From positions 1 to 64,000 of the forward strand of contig JAEXPQ010000150.1 of assembly GCA_023446735.1 (NCBI GenBank): DNA of 64,000 bases. Direction: 5' to 3'. The notes beneath the pieces are model-generated. The model searched no databases, was not told where the DNA came from, and was given only the letters and a program-made list of their open reading frames with translations. A program made the translations under genes and the position numbers. Shown piece after piece: positions 50,143 through 57,877 of this stretch. Position 1 is the stretch's first letter. Every line of letters begins with the position of its first letter. The stretch comes from Verrucomicrobiota bacterium. Its GTDB lineage: Bacteria > Verrucomicrobiota > Verrucomicrobiia > Opitutales > Opitutaceae.

Positions 50143-52536
50143 CTAAATTCCGCAGTCTCCCTGATTGCGCGCCCTCCGGGCTAATCCTGTCCGAGAATGG
50201 CTGATTGCTCGGGATACATCGGAGCCGCTTGTGCCACTCGTCGATACTGGAACGGTGCCGGCCGGATCGATCGGCGGCTCGGCGCCTATCGATTGGTTGC
50301 TGCGGGCGTGGAAGACCTTGTCGACGGGCTCGTTTTGTTGGGTCCGGTACTGGCGCCATGCTGCAATCCAAGTGACCAAGGCGAGAGCTGAGATTGCCGC
50401 ACCAATCCAGAAGGCGCTCGGATTGTAGACGAAAACTACCGACTTCGCGCCAGCGGGAACAACGGCGCCGCGCATCCAGACGTTGACCGGAAAGACCTCA
50501 GTCTTGGTTCCGTCGATCTCGGCTTGCCAACCGGGATACCAGGCTTCGGCGAGCACGAGAACGGATGGGGTATCGGTGCTCACTCTGAGCGCAACGCGAT
50601 TTCGACTGAACGCCGCGATCTCTGCGGATCCCGATCCCGCAGCGGACTGGACTGCGGCCACCGACGGCCAGGCATCCGGTTCGATCAGGGTAGCGCTCCG
50701 CGGGTCGGTCCCGTCACGAAGGAGGCGAATCGCGGCCTCTCGGCTCGGGGCTTCAATGAGGTTTCTTCCTAGCCAGGTCCGTGCTCCAAGCTCTCCCTCG
50801 GGGCGCAGCACTAGTGTCTGCTGTGCCGTGTCCCAGCTTACCTGGATATCGGCTCCCTTGTAGGGGAACGGGCCGCTGCGGGAATGGATGTCGGGGGACG
50901 GAAATGTATTCAGTAGATCGTTTTTCGGAACGCCGGCGACCCCGTGCAGATAGTCCCATACTCGCGCAGACGTTAGGGCTCCGTAACCGGTCACGAAGGA
51001 GTATCCGTTCACCATGCCGCTGTTGGCTTTCAGGATGTGATTTGGGACGAGCAGCCGAGTCGGGGCGAGTTCGTGCGCTGGATTAATTTTGTCGCGCACT
51101 TCGATCGGAAAGTCGCTTCTGGTTGTATGAGGACCGGGGGAGTAGGCTTGGAGCAGCCGACCGAATTCGGCGGTTGGAGGCACAAAATCGGCTATCCAGG
51201 CCACGACCCAGACACCAAAGACCAGGAGGGGCCTTGGGCTGCGTGCTCTAGTACTCGCTCGATAGATGAGAATTCCCCCGACGACCGCCGCGGCAGCCGC
51301 CCATTCAAGGGGTAGCGCTATTCCTCGTGTGGCGAGAACAAACAGCCCGATCGCCACCAGCGCCGCATCCGACCAGCAAGTGGAGACAGCGTCATCGCGG
51401 CGGCGCCAGAAGCTCACAGCCGCAAGGAGAACTGCCCAGACCGCGAATGTCGCGAATCGATTGTTGCACCGGAAGAATCCCATGGCAGGTATTAGGGGAT
51501 ACAGCCAGTCGAAGAATGGTGTCTGTTGTCCGAGGGCGAGAAGCAGCGCGACGACAGCGAGGCAGAACAAACTTCGCATCCGGATGTCCCCGAGGCGGGC
51601 AAGTTGGATGGAACCGAGGGCAACCATCGGGAGTCCGGTGTAGAGCTCCAGCCCTAACCAAACGGGTTCGGACGGCGTGGGACGCCAGAGCGATAGTAGC
51701 CCCTCGAAGGAAAGGCAGATCGCAGCAGCGAACTCCCGTCCTGGCGTGCGGTTGCTCTCGTGGGCCAACTCGATCAGCGGCAGGAACTGGATTGCGCAAA
51801 GCGCCAGTGCGCCGAGGGCTGCGAGCGCGAGGCCGCCATACGCACGTGCGGCACGGCGTAGGGAGGGCCCGACGCCTCCGCTGCAACAGCGGGGCAATAG
51901 GTAGATCCCGAGGCTGCAACCGCACAGCCAAAAGGCGTGAGGATGGCCGGCAAGGAAACAGGCGGCGAGCAACGCCGCCAAGATCAGCAGATGGCGTGCT
52001 CGCGGTCCCTCGCACAGTTGATCCGCGAAACGGAGGAGCAGGGGCCACCAGGCGATCGTACAAAAGAATCCGAGGCAGCCACAGTGCAATGGACCGAGAA
52101 GGCTGGGTGAGGCTGCGAACGCGACGCCACCGACGGCGGCAGCGGACATCGGAATGCCCCAATAATGTGCAAGCCGAGAGAAGCTGCCCCCGCCGATCGC
52201 GAAGTGGAGCCCGATGGTTAGCCAGAATGCTATTGATTCCGGAAGGAAGAGAAAGAGCCACGTTGCCGGGTAGAATGCGGCCACTTCCGGGTCCGCGAGG
52301 AAGGGGCGCCCGAGCAAGGAGTATGGATTCCAGAATGGCATCTCATGCGCCCAGAATGCTGCGCGGAGGTGCGCCTTCATGAAATGGTGCATGAGCGCGT
52401 AGTCGAGGCCGCGCATGATTTGAGGCGGTCCCCAGACGAGCCAGGCCGCGAACGCCAGCCCTGCTCCCAACCAGAAGGCCAACTCGCGCACGGAAGGACT
52501 ACGACGTTTGTCTGCACCACTATCAAGCAATGCCAT
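50143..52536 (-). CDS. YfhO-like large membrane protein
   Basis: 797 residues with about 12-13 membrane helices. The early loop MRGLDYALMHHFMKAHLRAA, then FWNPYSLLGRPFLADPEVAA and FYPATWLFLFLP matches the GT-C-like bacterial membrane protein YfhO family. A periplasmic C-terminal domain contains VLAEAWYPGWQAEIDG and PVNVWMRGAVVPAGAKSVVF, the strongest YfhO signature, and a last helix precedes a basic tail. Bacillus YfhO is linked to lipoteichoic-acid glycosylation, so transfer of a lipid-linked sugar is a reasonable inference. Confidence 0.85.
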   Translation of the reverse strand: MALLDSGADKRRSPSVRELAFWLGAGLAFAAWLVWGPPQIMRGLDYALMHHFMKAHLRAAFWAHEMPFWNPYSLLGRPFLADPEVAAFYPATWLFLFLPESIAFWLTIGLHFAIGGGSFSRLAHYWGIPMSAAAVGGVAFAASPSLLGPLHCGCLGFFCTIAWWPLLLRFADQLCEGPRARHLLILAALLAACFLAGHPHAFWLCGCSLGIYLLPRCCSGGVGPSLRRAARAYGGLALAALGALALCAIQFLPLIELAHESNRTPGREFAAAICLSFEGLLSLWRPTPSEPVWLGLELYTGLPMVALGSIQLARLGDIRMRSLFCLAVVALLLALGQQTPFFDWLYPLIPAMGFFRCNNRFATFAVWAVLLAAVSFWRRRDDAVSTCWSDAALVAIGLFVLATRGIALPLEWAAAAAVVGGILIYRASTRARSPRPLLVFGVWVVAWIADFVPPTAEFGRLLQAYSPGPHTTRSDFPIEVRDKINPAHELAPTRLLVPNHILKANSGMVNGYSFVTGYGALTSARVWDYLHGVAGVPKNDLLNTFPSPDIHSRSGPFPYKGADIQVSWDTAQQTLVLRPEGELGARTWLGRNLIEAPSREAAIRLLRDGTDPRSATLIEPDAWPSVAAVQSAAGSGSAEIAAFSRNRVALRVSTDTPSVLVLAEAWYPGWQAEIDGTKTEVFPVNVWMRGAVVPAGAKSVVFVYNPSAFWIGAAISALALVTWIAAWRQYRTQQNEPVDKVFHARSNQSIGAEPPIDPAGTVPVSTSGTSGSDVSRAISHSRTGLARRARNQGDCGI

Positions 52537-52866
52537 GACGAATGGTTAACCGTTTTCCTTGGGGCGTTTGCGACACTGAAATTGCGACCAAGGAACTGGA
52601 TGGATAGCGTTCCTGTGTTCTCGCACCACGACACAACTGGTTGAGTGGTTTCAACCTGCTGCGCGGATGAATATGGAAGACCCGATCGGGCGCGTCAGTC
52701 GCCGCGGTAGATGTGGCGGACTGCGGAGATTGTGGGTGCACACGGACGATGGCGATACTTCTAGCGGGGTGCCGGCGACCGATCTGGAGGGTGTCAGGGA
52801 CACGTTTCTTTTCGGTCCACTTTCTCTCGTGTTTTCGGTAGCCGGTCCGAAAATGCCGTTTTCAAG
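52537..52866. other. Divergent intergenic region before the acyltransferase
   Basis: No gene seen in 330 bp. It must contain promoters for both the YfhO-like and the acyltransferase genes. A short palindrome, tgtcagggaca near 52792-52802, followed by cgtttctttt, resembles repeats seen in other genomes. Confidence 0.5.
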
Positions 52867-53952
52867 ATGAACGAACGATCGACGGTACTGGCGGCGGTGG
52901 TCGACCAGGAGCAGAGACCTAGCCTGCGATGGCCATCGCTCGATGGAGTGCGGGGCTTGGCGTTCCTGCTCGTTGCGCTCTTCCATCTCAACGAGTTTCT
53001 GCGCCATCCGTTTTTTCTGGCCGATGGGCAGGTAGGCGTGTGGCTCTTTTTCGTTCTGAGCAGCTACCTCCTGTCGCGGCCGCTGCTCGCCGATCCCTCC
53101 TCCATGCTTCGTGCCTCAACGTGGACCCGCTATGGCGTGCGGCGGGTGCTCCGTGTCTTTCCGCTGTTTGTGGTCTATGTAGTTTGCTTGAGCACCATCG
53201 CCCACGTCCCTTGGGGGAAAAGTGGCCAGGTTTTGCTGCTCCAGACCACGCATGCCGTCGACTGGTCGCTCTTTATCGAGTGTCGATTCTATCTGGTGCT
53301 TCCTTTTCTTCTCCTTCCACTGGCGGTTCTTGGCCGCCCGCGCCGCTACTGGTGTTTTCTGCTCCTGGTGGTGGTGGTCGCGGCCGCCGCCTTTCCGTTC
53401 TGGCGGGACCCCGGAGCGTGGCCCTTCGCGGGGTATCCGATCAGTGGTCTGGCCGGAAATGCGGTCTTACTCTCCTACCTCTCCTGTTTTCTTCCCGGAG
53501 TGATCGCGGCCTACGCCTCGGTACGGTGGTCCCCGTCGCCGCAGCGGTTGGGGGTATGGTGTGACGGTGTCGGAATCCTGGTTTTGCTCTCCCTTCCCGT
53601 CATTCCTCTCTTGGTTCCGCAAGGCGAGCCCGGCCATGCCGCGTACTATTTCAGACTCGTTCATCTTTGGTTTCCCTATGCCTGTCTCTTTTCGCTGTGG
53701 GTCTTCTTGCTTGGTTTGGGGCAAGGTGTCTTCGCGCGCCTTCTTGCCTCGCCGGCGTTCCGGTTCCTTGGAGCGATCTCCTACCCAGGCTACCTCTTTC
53801 ATCTCTTCGTTTATTACCGACTTCGGCCTGTGATTACCGACGACCGTTGGTATGCCATCGCCGCTTTTGCAGCGGTCTGTGCTGTTTCGTATCTACTCCA
53901 TCGTGCGATCGAGCGTCCCCTATCCAAGGTCTGGTCTGGCAAGGCCGGCTGA
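52867..53952 (+). CDS. OafA/YrhL-type acyltransferase (Acyl_transf_3)
   Basis: 361 residues with about ten membrane helices. SLDGVRGLAFLLVALFHLNE is the opening motif with the catalytic His (H of LFHLNE), GVWLFFVLSSYLLSRPL is motif 2 and RVLRVFPLFVVYVV motif 3. This family acetylates or acylates O-antigen, exopolysaccharide or peptidoglycan sugars at the membrane. The C-terminus has LGAISYPGYLFHLFVYYRLR and RAIERPLSKVW, as expected. It precedes a GT2 by 29 bp. Confidence 0.9.
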   Translation: MNERSTVLAAVVDQEQRPSLRWPSLDGVRGLAFLLVALFHLNEFLRHPFFLADGQVGVWLFFVLSSYLLSRPLLADPSSMLRASTWTRYGVRRVLRVFPLFVVYVVCLSTIAHVPWGKSGQVLLLQTTHAVDWSLFIECRFYLVLPFLLLPLAVLGRPRRYWCFLLLVVVVAAAAFPFWRDPGAWPFAGYPISGLAGNAVLLSYLSCFLPGVIAAYASVRWSPSPQRLGVWCDGVGILVLLSLPVIPLLVPQGEPGHAAYYFRLVHLWFPYACLFSLWVFLLGLGQGVFARLLASPAFRFLGAISYPGYLFHLFVYYRLRPVITDDRWYAIAAFAAVCAVSYLLHRAIERPLSKVWSGKAG

Positions 53953-53981
53953 TCGAGCAGTCCCCAACTGTCTTGTAGCGA

Positions 53982-54977
53982 ATGAATCCTCTGCCGTTGC
54001 TGTCCGTCATCATCGTCGCCTGGCGCTCGCGGGAGGAGATCCTTGCGTGTGTGCGGTCGATCCCCCTTCGACTGGCCCAGGGACCAGAGCAGTCCTGTGA
54101 CGGTGTGGCGGAAGGTCTGGTGGAGGTGGTCGTGGTCGACAACTCGCTGAACGAGGATGGCACGGCCGATCTGCTGGCTCGCGAGGCGCCGCACGTTCGC
54201 TGTCTTGTGCCGGTGGAGAACCTCGGCTTTGGGCGGGGCAACAACCTCGGCTTCCGGGAGACGACAGGCGAGTGCGTGCTCTTCCTCAACCCCGACACGG
54301 TCTGCAACGGGGCGGCGCTGGAACACAGCGTGGCGCGAGTGTTGGCGGATCGGTCGATCGGAATGCTGTCGCCGAAGTTGGTGTTGGCTGACGGCTCGAT
54401 GGACTTGGCCTGTCGGCGTTCGATCCCGACCGCATGGGATGGTTTCTGCCGAGCGAGCGGGTTGGCGGCAAGGTTCCCGCGGCGGAAGCTGTTCGCGGGC
54501 TACAATCTCACGCACCTGCCCGAGGGCGGCACCTATGATGTCGGTGCCATCAACGGTGCGTTCATGCTGGGCCGCCGTGAGGTATTCGAGACAGTGGCGG
54601 AGTGCGAGAGGTCGACCTCCGGAGCGGTCCGGACGCAAGGTCCGACCCTACAGCGATCCGGTGCTGTGTTCGACGAGCGGTTCTTCATGTACGGTGACGA
54701 TCTGGACCTCTGCTTACGGGTCGCGCGAGCTGGGTTTCGTATCGTGTACGACGGCCGGGTGCAGATCACTCACCTGAAGGGCACCAGTGTCGCGAAAGAT
54801 TACGCCCGGATGGCGCAGGCGATTTTCGACGCCAATCGCGATGTGTACCTCAAGCACTTCAATCCGCGGGGCTCGCGCTTGGTGGCTTGGAAGTACAGAC
54901 TGGCGTTTGGGCTCTGGAAGCGTGTGGCTCTGGCGCGAGCCGCGTGCCGCGGTTCGAAGTGCGTGCGGCCGGTTTGA
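53982..54977 (+). CDS. GT2-family glycosyltransferase carrying two repeat-derived insertions
   Basis: 331 residues. LLSVIIVAWRSREEILACVR, VEVVVVDNSLNEDGTADLLA, NLGFGRGNNLGFRETTGECV, FLNPDTVCNGAALEH and DERFFMYGDDLDLCLRVARA form a complete WbbL-like set. Between the first strand and VEVVVVDNS there is an extra RLAQGPEQSCDGVAEG, encoded by a ttcgactggcccaggga repeat. Before DERFFMYGDD there is an extra STSGAVRTQGPTLQRSG, from a ggtccggacgcaaggtccga repeat. Both keep the frame and lie in loops, so the enzyme may still work. Confidence 0.85.
   Translation: MNPLPLLSVIIVAWRSREEILACVRSIPLRLAQGPEQSCDGVAEGLVEVVVVDNSLNEDGTADLLAREAPHVRCLVPVENLGFGRGNNLGFRETTGECVLFLNPDTVCNGAALEHSVARVLADRSIGMLSPKLVLADGSMDLACRRSIPTAWDGFCRASGLAARFPRRKLFAGYNLTHLPEGGTYDVGAINGAFMLGRREVFETVAECERSTSGAVRTQGPTLQRSGAVFDERFFMYGDDLDLCLRVARAGFRIVYDGRVQITHLKGTSVAKDYARMAQAIFDANRDVYLKHFNPRGSRLVAWKYRLAFGLWKRVALARAACRGSKCVRPV
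54062..54092. repeat. ttcgactggcccaggga repeat inside a GT2 gene
   Basis: cccccttcgactggcccagg continues gaccagagc. Related to the sequences at 28804-28834 and 61961-61989. Confidence 0.6.
54612..54660. repeat. ggtccggacgcaaggtccga palindromic repeat inside the same GT2 gene
   Basis: ggtccggacgcaaggtccga contains a stem-forming inverted repeat (ggtccggac...ggtccgacc-type) and is followed by ccctacagcgatccgg. In frame. Confidence 0.6.
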
Positions 54978-54984
54978 GGTGTAC

Positions 54985-56409
54985 TCACTCCGCCGGGTTG
55001 CGCCAGCGGGCGAAGGTGAGGAGGAGGATCTGCAGGTCGAGCCAGAGTGACCAGTTCTCGATGTAGTAGATGTCGTGCTGGATTCGGGCGTGGAGATCGC
55101 CGGCTCCGCGGAGGTTGTTCACCTGGGCCCACCCGGTCATGCCGGGCTTCGCCAAGTGGCGGGGCAGGTAGTGCGGAATCTCCCCGGAGAGGCGGTCGAC
55201 GTGGAAGGTGCGCTCCGGGCGGGGGCCGACGAGGCTCATCTCGCCGCGCAGCACGTTCCAGAACTGCGGCAGCTCGTCGAGATTCCAGCGGCGCATGAAC
55301 CGGCCGATCCGCAACACCCGCGGGTCGTCGCCGGTGGTGCTCTGGTGGAGATGGTCCTGCGTGGCGGCGTCGGGTCGCATGCTGCGCAGCTTCCACATCG
55401 TGAACGGGCGGTGACCGGTGCCGATGCGCTCCTGCCCGAAAAGCACCGGGCCGGGCGATTCGCGGCGGATGCACCACGCGAGCACGGCGACGACCGGAGC
55501 GGAAAGAAGCAGGCCGAGAGCCGCGCCCGCGACGTCGACGGTGCGTTTGAGGACGCGGCTGAACAGGCGCGTGATGGGAAGGTTCTCGATGCCGAGCACG
55601 GGCACGTTGCCGATCGTCTGCATCCGAAGACCGGAAACGAAGACCTGGAAAACGGTCGGGACGACCTTGAGCTCGACGTAGTTGCGCTCGCAGGCCTGCA
55701 CGAGCGCCTGCATGCGCTCCGCCGGGAGGTCGAGGTGGGCGGCGATCAGAATGTCGATGTGGTGGTGGCGCAATGCTGTGTCGAGTTCGCCGAAGTGGCC
55801 GAGTACGAGGGCGGGCAGGTCGGCGCGAGGGTCGGGGCGGCGCCCGGGCTCCTCGCCGATCAGTCCGACGATCTGGTAGGGGTGGGCCTGCGCTCCCGCG
55901 ATGGCGTGGGCGAGGCGCGCTGCGTTGTCGTTCCAGCCGAGCACGGCGACGCGCTGTTGGACGCGCTCTAAGATGGAGCCGCGGCAGATCGCGGCGTAGA
56001 AGGCGGAGCGCCAGACGTACTCGAGCAGGACAACGCCAAGGAAGGCCACGGCGACGAAGAGGCGCGAGATGGGCGGGGAGAATTTGAGGACGAGCGAGAC
56101 GCCGAGGTAGGCGAGCAGCCAGAGCACGGTGCCTTTGATGATGATGGCGAGCGCCTGATAACGCCGGAGCAGCAGACGTTCGTCGTAGAGCCCGAGCTGA
56201 GCGTAGGTGACGACCAGGAGCGTGACGCCCACCAGCAGGAGCGGCAGGTAGTCCGCGAACGCCGCTGATTCTACGGGGAGTCCCAACTGGCCGAGCCGCG
56301 TGTCGTACCGCAGCCACCACGCCAGCGACAGTCCGGCAAACGCGAACACCAGGTCGCCCGCGAGCAGGAGCGCGGGCAGAACGATCTGGCGGAGGGTGTT
56401 GCGATGCAT
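54985..56409 (-). CDS. WbaP-like polyprenyl-phosphate sugar-1-phosphate transferase
   Basis: 474 residues starting at ATG 56409. Four or five N-terminal membrane helices, a central Rossmann-like domain (RVAVLGWNDNAARLAHAIAG) and the catalytic bacterial sugar transferase domain: KRTVDVAGAALGLLLSAPVV, ESPGPVLFGQERIGTGHRPF, WKLRSMRPDA, WNLDELPQFWNVLRGEMSLV, GPRPERTFHVD and KPGMTGWAQVNNLRG. It attaches the first sugar phosphate to undecaprenyl phosphate, initiating synthesis. The leader up to the ATG is a CCGTCATCCGTCC-type tract. Confidence 0.93.
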   Translation of the reverse strand: MHRNTLRQIVLPALLLAGDLVFAFAGLSLAWWLRYDTRLGQLGLPVESAAFADYLPLLLVGVTLLVVTYAQLGLYDERLLLRRYQALAIIIKGTVLWLLAYLGVSLVLKFSPPISRLFVAVAFLGVVLLEYVWRSAFYAAICRGSILERVQQRVAVLGWNDNAARLAHAIAGAQAHPYQIVGLIGEEPGRRPDPRADLPALVLGHFGELDTALRHHHIDILIAAHLDLPAERMQALVQACERNYVELKVVPTVFQVFVSGLRMQTIGNVPVLGIENLPITRLFSRVLKRTVDVAGAALGLLLSAPVVAVLAWCIRRESPGPVLFGQERIGTGHRPFTMWKLRSMRPDAATQDHLHQSTTGDDPRVLRIGRFMRRWNLDELPQFWNVLRGEMSLVGPRPERTFHVDRLSGEIPHYLPRHLAKPGMTGWAQVNNLRGAGDLHARIQHDIYYIENWSLWLDLQILLLTFARWRNPAE

Positions 56410-56534
56410 GGGGCGGGGCCGGTGGTCGGTCGAGGACGAAGGGCTGATGACGGAGGACGGTGGGCTGACGACGGAAGACGGAAGACAGAGGACGGATGAC
56501 GGAGGACAGAGGACGGATGACGGAGGGCGGGCGG
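56410..56534. repeat. CCGTC(ATC/CTC) tract abutting the WbaP-like start
   Basis: On the + strand it reads gacggaggacggtgggctga and acggaagacggaagacagag units; on the mRNA strand a CT-rich leader runs to the ATG. It is the longest member of the CCACCGTC-type family in the window (about 125 bp). Confidence 0.8.
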
Positions 56535-56857
56535 ATTGGGCCAGGGGAGTAACAGGTAACAGGTGCCGCGTGGCAAGTGCCGGAGCGGCGCGGTGGTTGG
56601 GGTCCGTCCGCCACCGGACGTCGCTCGTGTGTTTTGCACTCTCAAACAGCGGCCGAAGTGGGGCGCTGTCGCGAACCTCCCCAGTGTTTCGACCTTTCGC
56701 GCGGGCCGAATGCCTCGGCGGGTTCCGCGACGGGTGGAAATGATCGGGCTGGAGCACTGCTGCGCGATTGGGCCGAGAAAACGACGGCTCCGGATAATGC
56801 AAACCGTCCGGTGTGGTGTTGTGCGCGGGATGTGCCGGGGCTACGGAGACGTCCACA
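56535..56857. other. Divergent intergenic region between the WbaP-like and PfkB genes
   Basis: No gene seen in about 320 bp. It should hold the promoters for both genes. I find no clear -35/-10 pair or operator. Confidence 0.5.
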
Positions 56858-57832
56858 ATGAGCGACGTCTATTGTTTCGGCCATGTCAGCACCGGTGTCA
56901 TCTTGCGCCTGAAAGGGCGTTTCCCCGCGCCCGACGGCTACGGCGAGGTCGTGGAGACACTCGAGAACCACTCGGGCGAGGCGACGGGCAGCGCGTTGGT
57001 GCTGGCCCGGCTCGGGGCGAGCGTCGCGCTTGAGGGCAACTGGATCGGCGACACGCCGCAGTGCCGGCGCACGCTGGAGTTTCTCCGTGCCCGCGGCATC
57101 GACTGCTCCGGGTTGGTCGTGAAGCCGGGATATCAGGGCGTGAACGAGGTCGTGATCTCGGACGGCGAGTCGCGGACGGTTTTCGGGCGTTACTGCGACC
57201 TGCTGTTCACCACGCCGCAATGGGAGGCACCGAATCCCGAGCGCATCCGGGCGGCGCGGATCGTATGCGTGGATCCCGCCTTCGGCGAGACGACGCTCAC
57301 CGTGGCCCGCACCGCCAAGGCGCTGGGGAAGCCGCTGGTCACGTGCGACGCGCGGGCGGACAGTGAACTCGCGCGGTTGGCGGATGTCGTGGCGGTGTCG
57401 GGCGAGATGATGGCGCGCGAGTATCCGGCGGCGTTGAGCGACCCGGAGGCTCGCGAGCGGTTGTTCGATGAATACCTTGAGCGCTGTCCCGGGCTGGTGG
57501 TGTTCACCGCCGGCTCCCGGCCGCTGTGGTTCGGACGGGGCCGGATGGCGCCGGCCAGCGCCGGCCGGGCAACTCCGGGAGTGCGCGGTGAACTGCCACC
57601 TTTCCCGGTCGAGGTGATCGACAGCGCCGGGGCGGGCGACAGCTTCCGCGGTGGATTGATCTTCGGGATGCTGCACGGTTGGCGCGACGAGGACACTGTG
57701 CGTTTCGCGTGCGCGGTGGCCGCGCTGATTTGCACGACCGCTCCCGGCTGCGTGAATCCGCCGACTCTCGCGCAGGTCCGCGCTTTTCTTGAGGCTCGCG
57801 GGGCGGCGCTGCCATCGGCCCCGGTCGCTTGA
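56858..57832 (+). CDS. PfkB/ribokinase-family sugar kinase
   Basis: 324 residues starting at ATG 56858. YCFGHVSTGVIL and ENHSGEATGSALVLARLGAS mark the N-terminal substrate region, and VIDSAGAGDSFRGGLIFGML is PfkB signature 2 with the catalytic Asp (GAGD). Just upstream, FGRGRMAPASAGRATPGVRG is encoded by ggcgccggccagcgccggcc-type DNA and looks like an insertion between the ATP-site strands. The real substrate is unknown; proximity to the glycan locus suggests a sugar or sugar phosphate for donor synthesis. Confidence 0.87.
   Translation: MSDVYCFGHVSTGVILRLKGRFPAPDGYGEVVETLENHSGEATGSALVLARLGASVALEGNWIGDTPQCRRTLEFLRARGIDCSGLVVKPGYQGVNEVVISDGESRTVFGRYCDLLFTTPQWEAPNPERIRAARIVCVDPAFGETTLTVARTAKALGKPLVTCDARADSELARLADVVAVSGEMMAREYPAALSDPEARERLFDEYLERCPGLVVFTAGSRPLWFGRGRMAPASAGRATPGVRGELPPFPVEVIDSAGAGDSFRGGLIFGMLHGWRDEDTVRFACAVAALICTTAPGCVNPPTLAQVRAFLEARGAALPSAPVA
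57531..57580. repeat. Palindromic GC-rich repeat inside the PfkB gene
   Basis: ggcgccggccagcgccggcc is a near-perfect palindrome in frame, encoding Ala/Gly/Arg-rich residues just before the PfkB signature 2 region. Confidence 0.5.
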
Positions 57833-57877
57833 TTCGCGCGGGCCGGGCGGGCGCCGCGTCGTGGTGGTGATCGCGGG

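Noticed and set aside
56410..56534. Possible CRISPR array in the regular tract
   Set aside because: Units are about 8-12 bases and vary; there are no spacers of constant length and no cas genes.
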